A stretch of 64,000 nt of DNA from Litsea cubeba (GCA_012931725.1 CM022948.1:111444108-111508107), one strand, 5' to 3'. Shown: positions 12,366-23,769, counted from the stretch's first letter. Numbers and translations are program-made. The notes: generated from the sequence alone by a model not told the origin.

Positions 12366-13483
12366 CAAAGCTGACGGGCGATAGGAGGCTTCAGCAGCCC
12401 CCCCGAGCTGGAGAAGGCTTCTGTCGTTGAGATGGAGGCGTCTGCCGAGATGGATGCTGTTGCGAAGCTGGAGGCATCCGCCGAAGTGGAGGCGTCCGCC
12501 GAGATGGAGGCGTCCGCCGAGATGGAGGCTGCTGCGGAGCTGGAGGCATCCGCCGAGATGGAGGCATCCGCCGAGATGGACGCTGCTTGGTCAGTGTCGT
12601 TGAAATGCTTATGGGCTCGGGCTTCATCTGCTTCTTGCCTGACGTACTGGTTTACCCTGGTCATCAGAGCTGCCATAGTGACCACGGGATGCATGACCAA
12701 GTCCCTTCGAAGCTCGTTGCCTGGTAGGAGGGCCTGTTGGAAAGACATGACCGCTATTGCATCTGAAGTATCCTCGATCTGGCTGTAGACAGTCCAGAAC
12801 CTTTTGGCGAACTGCGTGATGTTCTCGGCCTGCTTCATTCTGAGGGCCATCAGGTCGGCGGCCGACCTGGGTATGACCCTGTGAGCTTGGAACTTCGTCA
12901 TGAAGGAATTCCGGAGCTGCTGCCAACTTTTGATTGATCCTTGGGGGAGTGCGCAGAACCACTTTAGGGGGAGGTCCCCTAGGCTGGAGGAGAAGACTCT
13001 GCAGTTGAGGTGGCCTGCATCGCCCCACACCGACATCCTCTGAGTGAAGTGCCGGAGGTGTGCTGCTGGATCCGAGGTTCCATCGTAAACGATGAACCTC
13101 GGGACTTTGAAAACCTCGGGAAGGGGGAAGCTCCTGATCTCTGGAGAGAGGGGAGATGTGCCGAGATCGTCAGAGTTCAGCCGAACTCGAGCGAAACCGG
13201 CAGCCTCCAAGTTTTGTCGTACTGCCTGCTCGATGCGTTGATCAAGCCACTTTCTGGTGTCGTGGTTGTTGCCCGGAGCTTGGTTGCTTCCGTTGTCCTT
13301 CAGGGTGCGTTTTTTGGAAGGTGGGGTCGAGGTCGAACCCTTAGAGGATGAACCCGACTGAGTACCCTGCTGTTGGACGCTCGCCGGATTAGATCTTGCT
13401 CTTGACCTTTCCCGGTGGGGGACCGTCGGCAGCTGTGTCGACAGTGTCAGCGGTTCCTTTCCCTTTCTGGTTCTCCGAGGCAT
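12365..13483 (-). CDS. gag: Retrotransposon Gag polyprotein
   Basis: Structural protein of the LTR element, expected to form cytoplasmic virus-like particles that package element RNA. I start it at MPRRTRKGK (ATG at 13483) because the frame runs upstream only through the PBS into the LTR. About 372 residues. A basic, Ser/Pro/Gln-rich N-terminus is followed by the retrotransposon gag core, with VPRFIVYDGTSDPAAHLRHF, a GDLPLKWF block and a WQQLRNSFMTKFQ block, as in plant Ty3/gypsy gag. The C-terminal 50 or so residues are a Ser-Ala-Asp-rich 6-residue repeat (ISADAS) encoded by an 18-base minisatellite at about 12427-12590. No zinc-knuckle CCHC motif is visible, and the frame stops before any protease. 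The frame is intact, in line with the young LTRs. Confidence 0.9.
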   Translation of the reverse strand: MPRRTRKGKEPLTLSTQLPTVPHRERSRARSNPASVQQQGTQSGSSSKGSTSTPPSKKRTLKDNGSNQAPGNNHDTRKWLDQRIEQAVRQNLEAAGFARVRLNSDDLGTSPLSPEIRSFPLPEVFKVPRFIVYDGTSDPAAHLRHFTQRMSVWGDAGHLNCRVFSSSLGDLPLKWFCALPQGSIKSWQQLRNSFMTKFQAHRVIPRSAADLMALRMKQAENITQFAKRFWTVYSQIEDTSDAIAVMSFQQALLPGNELRRDLVMHPVVTMAALMTRVNQYVRQEADEARAHKHFNDTDQAASISADASISADASSSAAASISADASISADASTSADASSFATASISADASISTTEAFSSSGGLLKPPIARQL

Positions 13484-13513
13484 GGTGTTTGGGAAGATGG
13501 CTTTTTGTAGCGT

Positions 13514-13531
13514 TTCCCACAGACGGCGCCA
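13514..13531 (-). promoter_or_regulatory. Primer-binding site of the LTR element
   Basis: Two bases inside the 5' LTR lies TGGCGCCGTCTGTGGG. Its first nine bases complement the 3' end of a plant tRNA-Asp (…ACGGCGCCA); the rest does not match that tRNA well. Priming by tRNA-Asp is inferred. Confidence 0.7.
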
Positions 13532-13533
13532 AT

Positions 13534-14421
13534 TGTAAGTGCACAAAAATTCACGGACCCGGGGGGGTGGTGTTCTTGCGACTCACTGAGGAGGACGAAG
13601 GCTGAGGCTCCCCGTCTCCTCGTTGATGATGGAAGAACCGATGCCTGAGAACCTGGAAGGGGGAGAAGAAACGGGTCAGAGGACCCTGGCTGTGGGCAGC
13701 GCAGGGCTCTCCGATGCCTAAGTCAGTATGAGTACTGGACAGTAGGAGGAGATTTTAGGGGAAGAAGGTGATACCAGAGTGGCTCTCTCGGACGGGAGAG
13801 AGAGTCAGCCAGAGGGAGCCCCTTTTACTGCTCTGGTTTGCCCCCTTTTATAGAGGAGGAGAGGGAGATAGTTGACTTTGGAGAGAGAGGAGGCAGGAGA
13901 CAATGAGGTGGTTAGCCGTCCCATCACAGCCCACTCTGGCGTTTGTGGACGCCGATCTGTCCAGAAGCATGGGCGGCATGGGAGGCTCTGTCTGTCAGAG
14001 AGTATAGGCGTGCCCCTGTCTTGTCGCGCGTGCTTTAGCGTGCTTAAGTGCCCAAGGGTGGACAGCTGTCAGGCCCTGCCTTGGCTAGTCCTGGCATCCT
14101 GACCGAGGTCGGGGAGCCGAGGTCGGCGAGGACCTTGACTTGGCTAGAGACCCTGCAGAGACGCCGAAGTGGAGGACCGGGGAGGAGTCCCTAGCCGAGC
14201 TGGAGACGACCTGCCGAGGTGGAGCTCCGCCGGGCTCGGAGCGTCCTGGCCGAGGTGGAAATGTCGTGCAAGGGGCCGAGATGAGTCTCTGGCCGGAGTG
14301 GGGCACTAGGCCGAACTGGCGGACGTTGAGACGGGCCTTGCCGAGATGGCCTAGCTGGCGCCGGAGCATGAGATAGAGCATCCGGCCAGTCATCCGGTGA
14401 GTTCGGAAATATCCCCACACA
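13534..14421 (-). repeat. 5' LTR of the gag-only element
   Basis: Promoter-bearing LTR in the minus orientation. It has the same length as the left copy, with about eight substitutions and no indels. A TATA box (TATAAAAG, minus sense) lies at about 13851-13858. Confidence 0.95.
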
Positions 14422-14432
14422 GACATGCAATT

Positions 14433-16864
14433 CTGTAGATGTGGGGGCTAGTGGTTCTATGGTCCAGGCCCTGGATGAGGATTGTGGTTGACTAGAAAAT
14501 ATTCTAGACTGGAATTTCCTAATTCCTTATCCATGATTAGTACTACAATAAAGTGGCTAGAAGAAGATAGAATAAGAAGGAAAACAAAGGAAAAATTTTG
14601 GGACACCCTCACCAACAGTTAGCCCATCAGATCATCCGTATAAAAAGGGCTTGTACGCTATCACCATTAACCATTGTGATTTTGATGTTTCTGGACAAAT
14701 TGGTGAGCATGCTATTTATTTTGTGCCTAAAACCACAAATCAAGATGCACTCTCAAGAACAGTTTATGCTATAGATTGATTTTTAAAAGTTTTGAAGAAT
14801 CAGTTGCAATCTATAATCCATATGAGATCCAGAACTTCGGCGAGATGCTGACTTTCTAGCAATAATGTGATACAAAGGAAATCCACTTGACCTCCCAATA
14901 GAGGAACAACCAAAAAGAAAAAAAAAAGTTAACATCAAAATTATTAATTGTTGAAGTTAAGACGTGCCCCCACAAAAAAAAAAAAAAAAAAAGTAGCTAG
15001 CCAAGTTCATTTGCAATTGGACATGTTCCTGATTGGAAGCATGCTGTTTGAATATTTTAAGGCAAGAAGACTATATAGACTCCATCATGTGTCTGGGATG
15101 ATGATGAACTTTGAAACCAAATCAAATGGAATACCGACTTACGTTTTGCCCCCACCAATTCAAATGACTATCAAGAGACAATTGACAATTGAGGATCATA
15201 ATTTAGAGTTAAAAAAAGTCAGAGAAGCAGTCCACCTAATAGTGATTTCTGATTTCAGCACAACCCGCAACAAAGGAATTTAATAATGATAACCATCCAC
15301 TCTGCTTAAATATTTAAAAGAATTGCAATATGGAATACACCCAGAGACGCTATTAACTCAGAAAGATTACATGCAATGGATGGCTGACAGTGGCCACAAG
15401 AAAAGTAATCCTTAAAAAAACCTTATTCATGGAATACTTGGAAGAAGTTTCATACTCTGCTGCTACAAAGACAAAAACCTCCATAAGAAAATGAGCTCAC
15501 GATGGCAAAATGAAGAAAATTGAGGAAGTCTGGCATTGAAGAAATCACCTGTCGAATGCAAGTAACTATTCATGATTCTTTCCCAATTAAGAGAAACCAA
15601 TGAATTGTATACAACATAATTTATATAAAATGCTTACAAGAATTATAAGAAGATAAGAAAAAGCTCATTTAATGCCGTGCCTCAAATTGTAGTGGGATCT
15701 CAATGTGCTGAAAGCTAGCCAAAGAGAGAATGATCTCTAGAAAGCTCCTCCCTTGTTGGGGATGCAACTTGGCCAGGTCAGTGCAGGTTTCGGACCAACC
15801 CAAAACCAAGTTGGTATAATGGAACGTTTTATGTGCAGACTATTCTACAGGGAATCAGATCCTCCCTCTTTTAAAGTAAGGAACCCTTGTAATGGGCCCA
15901 CCTAGATGCGTGCAAATCATGAGGGAAGGGAAGGGAGATGGATAGGGTGTAGATAAGTCGTAGACTTAAAATGGTCCCAATCAACCTATCCTTACCCATG
16001 ATTTGTAGACCTCAACAACCGTCAAATAAAGTGCATCTTTTTCTATGATTCAATGATTTGGAGACCTCAGCAGCCCTCAAATAAAGTGCATTTTTTTTTC
16101 TATGATTCAATCCAATTCTGAATATTAGTCTGATGGATGTCAAATCAGGGTGGGTACTAATAAATGTAGGGGCAGGTGTGTGTAAAGAATTGGTTACATC
16201 CATTATATGAGGACTCCATTAAAAGTTCCTAATGTTGAAATAAGTAACCAGTTCCCTCAAGAAAATTCTAAAAATAAACATGATTATAAACATAAGACTG
16301 TGCTTTGGTTATGATGTAGACTTGGATTAAGCCAAAGAGGATGCAAGAGAAACCTTGGTGTTGACTATGTTAGGACTTGTGTTCATAACTAAATCAAAGT
16401 TCAAGCCCATTTTGAACACCCCATTAATTCAAGTGTTGGCATTCCAAATTAGGATTATTGGCTGATCAGATATCCAACAGCGCCTCAAACCCAACGAAAC
16501 ATACATGGATCAATAAACATAGATGGTCAAACTTCTATGTTAAGACTTTAAACAAAAGGATAGTTGAACTAATGAAAAATGCACATTTTGATAGGCATTT
16601 CATATCAACTTCAGAATCTTATGGGCAACAATAACATGCCTTAAGCCATTGATAGACTTCCAGTAATATAACATCAATATTTAAGTGGAAGGTGTTAATC
16701 ATGTGTCAGGTTAAAAAAAAAACATTGCTTGAAAGGCAAATGACAATGCCTGTTGTGTAAGAATCTCAACAGACCATTTTATGTATTATCTCAACCTACA
16801 AGTTTTTTGAGGACATGTGAAAACTTGTCTTCAATTAAAAAAGGGGTCAATGACTTAGCAATAC
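14433..16864. other. Intron of the disrupted minus-strand gene
   Basis: AT-rich sequence with A-rich runs at about 14975-14992. A short minus-strand stretch at about 15493-15540 is open and bounded by CGACAG and GTGAGC, but adding it would need extra evidence, so it is not called an exon. Otherwise nothing was recognised. Confidence 0.45.
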
Positions 16865-17094
16865 CTCATCATTGCCATTCAGTTGCTTCGGAAACCGGTT
16901 GATTTTAGTCACCTGAAAACAAAGTATTGATTTATTATGGGTAATTTTAATGGGATCATAACCATTCATTCATCTGATCACCAGCCACAAATGGGCCACA
17001 ACCAAAGGTGGACTGTAGAAACAAGCATTAAATAAGCAAGAAGATAAAAAAAACAAATGATCATAAATCTTGAATTTGGATTTTGATTTGGGAT

Positions 17095-17095
<1 letters not shown>

Positions 17096-17147
<52 letters not shown>
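17096..17147. repeat. Poly-T tract
   Basis: About 52 consecutive T, followed by GGTGTGGGTGGGG. It is likely length-unstable and could be the A tail of a minus-strand retroposed copy. Confidence 0.9.
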
Positions 17148-17148
<1 letters not shown>

Positions 17149-17523
17149 GTGTGGGTGGGGGGGGTAAGCTTTTAATTCATACCTGGCCATTGGCTATAAC
17201 GACTGCGTTCAAACGATTCGGAATTCGAATGCATACTTTATTTTTATTTTTTTTAGTTGCGTGGGTCTGTTAATTGCAAATTTCAATATCGTTCTGTTTA
17301 TCAAAGTTCAAATGCAGGTGGGGTATCCCTTTCAGGACATTCATAGAACAGGTTCGACTGTTCGAGGCATGTCTGAACGTCCTACACGCTGCACACATGC
17401 ACTCGTAGTTGAGTCTTAACTTGGCCAGTCACCTAAGTTTTGATTAATTTTATGCAAATCTAAATCACTTTTTTTCTTTTAAGACTTATATGGATTTGGG
17501 CTTAAAATTATGTAATATACATG

Positions 17524-17700
17524 CAGGGGCGGACCCAGAAAATTTTCTTTGGGGCTTTATGTAAAATTTTTTTTGGGGAAAGGGCCCGGGCACATTAATA
17601 TTTAGAATTTGTAGGGGCTCTTACAAAATTTTACACATTTTAGGTCTGGGTGGGTTTGAAGCCCCCGAGAGTCGAGACCCTTTGTACTTGGGTCCACCCC
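17524..17700. mobile_element. Small hAT-like MITE
   Basis: Terminal inverted repeats CAGGGGCGGACCCA (left) and TGGGTCCACCCCT (right) differ by one transition over the core. About 180 bases, no coding content. A matching 8-base TSD is not visible, so the copy is old. Confidence 0.65.
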
Positions 17701-19854
17701 TATAACCCAAGATTTCTTTTATTTATCTTCCTTCTGATAGTATTTCTTCCACGTATAAGTTCACTAATTAACTTGAATTTATCATTCTCTCTGTTTTTTA
17801 ATGTGCGTCTCTCTAACTCAATTGACGAGACCACGAAGATTTTCATGGTCGAAAATGGAGATGGTAACCGGACATGAGTCCTATTTTAGCCATTTAAAAA
17901 CTGCAGTCAACGGATATACTTGGCCAGGCCAAGGGTAGCATGGGCCCAATCTACTTTTCCTCAAGATTCCTTAATTTTATGACAATCCACTGCCTATGAT
18001 AGGCCTAAAATATTGTCGTCAGGCATGATATTGAAATGTGCCTGTATTGCTTTTGGGACGGGCTTAATCTAAAGTCAGCTATTCTGGGCCTGTGAAATTT
18101 TCACCTCAACAAGGCATGGGCCCATCAAAAATTGGGGCTCTGCTGAATTTAAAGGTGGGGCCAACTATGATGACCGTGACATCCTCATGCGGTAACATTC
18201 TTGGAAGACATTACCCTTCTGGGCCTAGCCGATGTGCAGCAGTAAGTGGGGCAGCCCCAGTCCCAGCTTATTAATGTTTGGGTCTGAAAACTCAGGCCCA
18301 GATCAGTCTGTCCAATATTGAGCCCACTCCAAGCCAAGATTGACAGACTATGATGGCATAGGGTCTGAAAAAATCAGTTAGTCACATTAAACTGTCAGCC
18401 AACTGAAGCAATTTGATTTTCTAGGAACCAAGTTTTGACTAAATCGAGCTTGCAAACCACGCAATTACCAAACTAAGAAAACATCTTGAAATGAATGACT
18501 TAGGGTCTGCTTGGATCTCAGTATCTGAGTTCAAGGACTGACTTCATGTAATATGAGTTACCATAATTTCCCACTTCTTTTGTACCTTGCATCAACCAAT
18601 TTCATGTAATTTTGAGAAAAACAAGCACCCTAGTGGCAAGGGTGTCTCATCTCACACAGCTGCCCGGCCCATAGAGGTGGATCAAGGAGAAAAAACCTTG
18701 GAGGGGCCATTGTAAAAAAGAAAATCTAGGAGGGGGCCAAAAAAAAAAAAAACTACTGAAATTTACATTAAGAATGAGGGCATGGCCACCCTAGCCCCCC
18801 TCTAGTTTTGCTCTTGGTTGCCTAGGCAATTAGGTTGTCTCATAGGCTATGTACCACTCATCCATCTAGCGAAAAAAAAAAAAAATGTAATTTTGTATTT
18901 GAAGATAAATTGAGTTATAAGGTGATCCTCGAATTCCTAGTATAAGTATCGTAAATATTCTATTTTGAATTTGTTGTGATATTCCGATTTTTTATTTGTT
19001 AAATAGTCACACACCCATACAGTCACACTGCCTATCCAAAAAAACTCAGTATCGATCCCTAGTTTGTATCTGTGAATAGGAAGATGCCTGCCACTGGATT
19101 ACCAGCGTCTTGGCATGTGATAGCTTCTTGGAAATATGTTTCCACTATCAATTCAACTTTCTGATTAGATTTGTTGTTGTTGCTATATTATTACCGTATC
19201 TATGACAAAATCATGATGAACCCAATCCTATACTGCACTCACACCAACTCATCCAACTATTGTCTTGTGATATGGTTTTACTATAATAATACATGAGAGG
19301 TAATGAAAAATAACCTTGTTTAACATTAAGTAGAGGATGGATCACCATCAACAATAACATCAAAGGTTTTAAAATCTATTGTAGCACCTTATGAAGTTTG
19401 TCAAAAGTATATTACTGTTTATATCAATATTTCTATTTTTTTTTGTAAAATTTCAATTTTTTTAATAATATAATAAAAATCGAGGTGACTCCTTGAGTAA
19501 AGTTTGAGTTTTATTTTAGTATGTTATTTTATTTTCAATGACGTCTTCCCAGCTTTGATATTATCCCAAGAAACATGGGTGTTGATGCTAATTAATTATC
19601 TTAGCACACTTTTCAAACCCAGTGTAGTTTCTATCCGGAAATCTGTTTTCAATGAAGGTTGGTTACTTGGTTCGGATTTTTTTCTTTCCTTGCAGAAAAG
19701 CCACACACCAGACTAGAAAAAAAAAAAAAAAAAAAAAATTTTGACCTGCAGGAAGAAAATTGAGTCGCTTTTCAGAGAATAAAGATGGGCTGTGCCCACT
19801 CATCCGAGCCCAGCCTGCATTGGATTGGATTTGGCCTGTGCTAAGAGTTACAAC

Positions 19855-19975
19855 ATGGTTGCAACCGCACCTACGAGATTTGAAAAAACTTTAAAATAAT
19901 ATATTATTTTACTTCTTGACTTGACTATCGCCTGTGCACCCCAAATGAAAGTCCTCGGTCCGCCATTTCATGGGT
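19855..19975. repeat. Dispersed repeat, copy 1
   Basis: It shares the order GCACC-CGAGAT-TTGAA, ACTTCTTGAC, ATGAAAGTCC, GTCCGCCATT with 34862-34995. The CGGAC-type ends suggest a hAT-like non-autonomous element. Confidence 0.5.
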
Positions 19976-20473
19976 CTAATTTTCGCATTGATAATTTAAT
20001 GGGGTTTGCTTAACAAATGTTGCTTAAATGCCCAACCTGACCCAACATATTTAACACAAATAAGTTATATATTTTTGCAAAAGGGCTTGCCTATACCTGA
20101 CTTTCAATCCCATCAGCTGGATACAAATTAATCAGAATATTGAGTCCACAATTAAACAGACCGAGTCAGACAAAGTTTGATCCGGACTAAACGGCCCATA
20201 AGCACTCCAACTAAGTACCAACCGCTGATGGGCCATATGACCTAAACCATGGATGTATAATCAATTATCAGATTATTATGTCAACGGTAAAATAGTTGAT
20301 CTGGGATGAAGATGTTCCAAATCAACTATTTTACCAAAACCTTGATTCTGCAAGGTTTGGGTGTAACAAGACCAAGTCTTTTGGTACACGCCAAAGTTTG
20401 TATGACAAAAGACTAGTATCTTAAGTATAAAATATGTTCAAACCCTTCAAATGCGTATTCTACTTTTAATTTC

Positions 20474-20599
20474 AAAGGATAGTTCAGTTGGTCTAGGATC
20501 ATAGTTTGCACTCCAAAGGTTTACTCGGCTTCCCTTTGGGCCTGAAAGGATTAGTCCACCCCAAAGGGTTGGTGGGAACCCTCCGATAGTAAAAAAAAA
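20474..20599 (+). mobile_element. tRNA-headed SINE, internally deleted
   Basis: It begins GGATAGTTCAGTTGGTCTAGG (A-box region) but goes straight to the body (TTTACTCGGCTTCCC…), losing the B-box part present in the copy at 29258. It ends in a short A tail. Confidence 0.75.
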
Positions 20600-21704
20600 G
20601 GATGATACAGAGTTTCATCAGCTGAGATTGTGACTATAAAAAGAAATGCCTACCAAACCATATGGATGCTGACATCAATCCCATTACAGCAGTATTGGGC
20701 CTTCAAAACACTACCCCTATGTATATCCTGTCCTTGTTATGAGGAACAGCAATTCCTGTTTTTTCTAATGGTTGTTCAAACATGCTTATCATCCGTTACT
20801 TCCTAAGCTGTTGAGATATTCTATCAGCTGTCACATTTTTATGCCTAATACAACGATGGTTTTTGGATTTAACTATTATTGGTTCCTTTTGTTACACAAG
20901 TAGCAAGACATGGTATTCTTTGGTATTGTATTTTGACATTGAAAATTACTGCAATCAACTAAAGTCTACAGCTTTATTTCACATACATGTACCTTTATTT
21001 TTGGCAGCAAAAGCCATTCACATGTTCGACAGCAACTGCAAATAGAAGAAGCCAAAGAAACAAAAGAGGAATTTAAAGCAGAAGAATAGCCAAAATCAAG
21101 CATTCATGATCATATGAGGCGTAGAATCTTTTCCTGCAAGTGGACTATAAATGCTTTGTGTGATGAGAAGTTTAAGAGATAGAATGAGAAATTGTTCTGA
21201 TTTTGCACGTAACCTATTGTTCAATTGTTTGATACGACACATTTTCCTTTTTAAAAAAGGCAAAAAATGAACTAAAATTCATCAATATAAAGGATTTTGA
21301 TTTCCTGTGAGAATTTGAATAATAAATTCATCTCTCCTCGGAGAATAGAAATTTACTGAGTGTGAAATTCTTTTATTGTACAAACAAATCGCATGGAGCA
21401 CACAAGGAAGCACCAATTATTGGGGGTAAGGAGATTGAAAGAAACCATGGACTGGTGTTTGAGAAGATATTATACCCCACATTAGATATTCCCGTCTTTT
21501 GTTTTAATGGCCTTAAATTATAACAATTCACATTATACAGTTTTCTTGTTCAATAATTTAATGGTGACTCTAACCTGATTTTCAGCAAATGTACAAATAG
21601 GGGTGAAGGAATGGTCAACCTCATAAAGCTTGACCACATTTGAACAATATATGGTCCGCACTTGGGTCAAAACCTCTTCTACCATATTGCGATATATATA
21701 TATA
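20600..21704. other. Intergenic, no gene seen
   Basis: AT-rich. The short open frames have no recognisable product or splice context. Confidence 0.6.
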
Positions 21705-22083
21705 GGGTAATATTCAGGTGAGAACTAGTTCTCACATATTATATGAGAACTTTTTTGTAGGGCCCAATTGTGAGCCCCATTTGGGGATGGGACCAGGGGG
21801 GATGGAAAGATCTATGTGAGACTATCATAAGTATCAAGTTTGGCCTCAAACCCATGCCCCTAACCCCTTTATCTGTGGCTTACAAGTTTAATGGCTTTAT
21901 ATTCAAAAAAATATTCAACCCTCGATCCAACGGTTCAATCCATTCGGATGTGTGTCGATCCTTGAGATACGTGACTATCAGGGGGTTCCCTGTTAGTTAC
22001 TAGGTTGGGATGGGTTGCTAGTTGGGCCCCGTAAAAAAGTTCTCATATAATAGGTGAGAACTAGTTCTCACTTGAATATTTCC
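21705..22083. mobile_element. Long-TIR MITE in a (TA)n tract (Micron-like)
   Basis: Inverted repeats of about 60 bases: the left arm begins GGGTAATATTCAGGTGAG and the right arm, read inward, GGGAAATATTCAAGTGAG. Each arm contains the perfect palindrome GAGAACTAGTTCTC. Both flanks are (TA)n, the target preference described for rice Micron elements. No coding content. Confidence 0.8.
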
Positions 22084-22559
22084 CATATATATATATATAT
22101 ATATATATACTTCCATCAGTGGTGGGTATTAGGCTTATAATCATTTAGGCTTGACTAGTCAAACAACATTCCTAAAGCAATTTGGTTTCTCAACGTTAAA
22201 GTTAAGTAAATGTTTAATATGGCTTTCAAATTGTCTTTTTCCTTGTTCCCCCACAATTGTGTTCAACAAAAATAAAAATGCCTTTTGATGTAGAATAATT
22301 TTTTCATTGTTCCATGTTAATGTTTTTTTTTTTTTTTTAATATTTTCTTCTAAGGTTAAAGCAATTCTTTTATATTCAAACTCGAGAGTAAACAATCTAA
22401 GTTTTTTTTGTTTAATTTAGTTTCAGGAGATAGAAACACATTTCACCTGAAAAATATTTTCCACATCAAACAATATAAATTTATACTATATATAGAGATA
22501 AAAGTTTTCAGTTTTTATTTTCTATTTAATGAATGAGAGGTTGTATTTTGGAATAACAA

Positions 22560-22809
22560 GGGGGAGGTCTTGTTTATGTTCTCAAATCATGTGGGTGTTT
22601 GTGATTCTAATGAAGCGGAGGCTTTGACTATTTTGGAAGTCCGATGCTTTTTGAGATGTTTCTAGGGTGATCTTATTGTGGAGAGTGATTCCTCAAATGC
22701 CTTTACATGGGTGTTTAATAGGAAGTCTTTTCCTTAGAAATTTCAATTCTTCTTTAATGAAATTTGAGCTTTCACTACGACCATTAATATTGTTGTCTTC
22801 CGCCATGAG
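22560..22809 (+). pseudogene. L1-like LINE RNase H fragment, 5' half
   Basis: It translates with several stops to the RNase H domain found at the C-terminus of plant LINEs: an SNEAEALTILE-type stretch, then LIVESDSSNAF, then NEI…, ending at FRHE. Interrupted by the hAT element at 22810 and resumed at 23770. In-frame TAG codons show it was dead independently of that insertion. Confidence 0.75.
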
Positions 22810-23769
22810 CAGGGCCGGCTCTGAGGTTTGGGTGGCCCTAGGCGAGCTCCTAAAACTGGGCCCTGTCTTAGAAAAAAAAAAACACGCGTAATTTTTTTTT
22901 CTGTAGAAGGAACATTTCCATCATTTAAAACTTTCACAATGGAAACCCAATTTACAGTTTCCATGAAACCATCATACAAGAAGCTAGGATTTTACAGCAT
23001 AATAAATTTCATCATTCAATCAAAGATAAACAATATGCATAACTATAAACTATTCATTCCATTTTTATTAATCCACGCTAAATGAAACCCATTCGGCCAA
23101 TGGCCATTCCATTCATGTAATCTAACTTGAGACTATAATTAAACTCAAGAGAAATTTTATTAGTCAATCAAAATTACTAAATGCATAGATCAATTATGAA
23201 AACAGTTAACATGTCAAAATGAAAACACAGATTTGTGCAGGTATTTCAAAGAAAGAGAGAGAGAGAGATCGAACGAATGCATGTTACAACTTGCAAGGAA
23301 AAAAAAAAGGAAAAAATGAAAGAGGAAGGTACATGACCTGGGTCCTTCAATCCTTCTTCTTCTTCTGCTATGCGCCTATGCATGCTACAAGCTACAGCGG
23401 CTGGCGCCTAGCCGCTCCTCCTCCTCCTCCTTCTTCTTTTCCTATTCTTCTCTCCTCTTCTTCGTTAGGGACAGGGTTTTGGCTTTTTGGAAAATGGTCA
23501 AAGGGCTGGAAACTGGAAAGGGTTTTGGAAAAGGGGCTGGCCGGCTGGGTTTATGGGAAAATGGGAATAGAAAGTCAAAGCCTTAAGGGGCGTTGGATTG
23601 GGGGCCAGGGACGGTTTGATCAAACTCTGCTGGGGCCATTTGAGTCATATTAAAGATATTCTCAAAGCTTGGGGCCCAGGCCCTAATGTAGTACGCCTCA
23701 GAGCGGGCCCTGACATGTGGGGGGCCCTAGGCACTGGCCTAGGGTGACTAGGCATCAGAGCCGGCTCTG
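22810..23769. mobile_element. Non-autonomous hAT element, 960 bases
   Basis: Left end CAGGGCCGGCTCTGA, right end TCAGAGCCGGCTCTG: inverted repeats matching at 14 of 15 positions. An 8-base TSD GCCATGAG is present at 22802-22809 and 23770-23777. No transposase frame; the open frame at about 23219-23653 has low-complexity CTC runs and no recognisable domain. A second right-end copy lies inside at about 23696-23712. Confidence 0.93.

Larger units (their letters stand above)
10373..14421 (-). mobile_element. Gag-only Ty3/gypsy LTR retrotransposon (TR-GAG type), 4049 bases
   Basis: Two 888-base LTRs (10373-11260 and 13534-14421) differ at about 8 positions by eye, roughly 0.9%, so the insertion is recent. 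The element is transcribed on the minus strand: its 5' LTR is the right one, with ends TGTGTGGGGATATTTCC and GTGCACTTACA. Inside are a primer-binding site, one gag frame, and two tandem-repeat blocks filling what would be the pol region. No protease, reverse transcriptase, RNase H or integrase was seen. This matches the non-autonomous TR-GAG class, which needs enzymes from a relative. It sits in a 41-base coding exon of the surrounding minus-strand gene. Confidence 0.95.
9523..16912 (-). pseudogene. 3' part of an unrecognised minus-strand gene, one exon split by an LTR retrotransposon
   Basis: Three exons are recognisable on the minus strand. Exon c (16912-16865, 48 bases) follows GTTTTCAG and precedes GTATTG; it encodes VTKINRFPKQLNGNDE. 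Exon b is 41 bases once the element at 10373-14421 is removed: 14432-14427, then 10372-10338; it follows ATCTACAG, precedes GTGATG, and gives NCMSLQPLPFSEA plus two bases of an Arg codon. The last exon (9667-9523) follows TTGTGCAG, completes that codon, and runs 47 codons to TAA (9525-9523), ending FHLPEEYAQYILDE. The phases (0, 0, 2) fit with no other adjustment. I do not recognise the protein, and exons farther upstream were not found. As it stands the copy should be disrupted unless the whole element is spliced out. A real 3' end is likely; the complete gene is not shown. Confidence 0.6.
16913..20473. other. Intergenic / possible upstream intron, repeat debris
   Basis: It holds a 52-base poly-T tract (17096-17147), a hAT-like MITE (17524-17700), a degenerate relative at about 18665-18810, and a repeat at 19855-19975 shared with 34862-34995. 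More exons of the minus-strand gene may lie here but none was convincing. Confidence 0.5.

Noticed and set aside
12432..12788. Plus-strand Glu/Ala-rich frame
   Set aside because: Antisense of the gag C-terminal minisatellite.
15493..15540. Possible extra exon of the minus-strand gene (VISSMPDFL…)
   Set aside because: Splice-like borders exist, but the gene's phases already fit without it and nothing else supports it.
17070..17273. Phe-rich frame
   Set aside because: Product of the 52-base poly-T tract.
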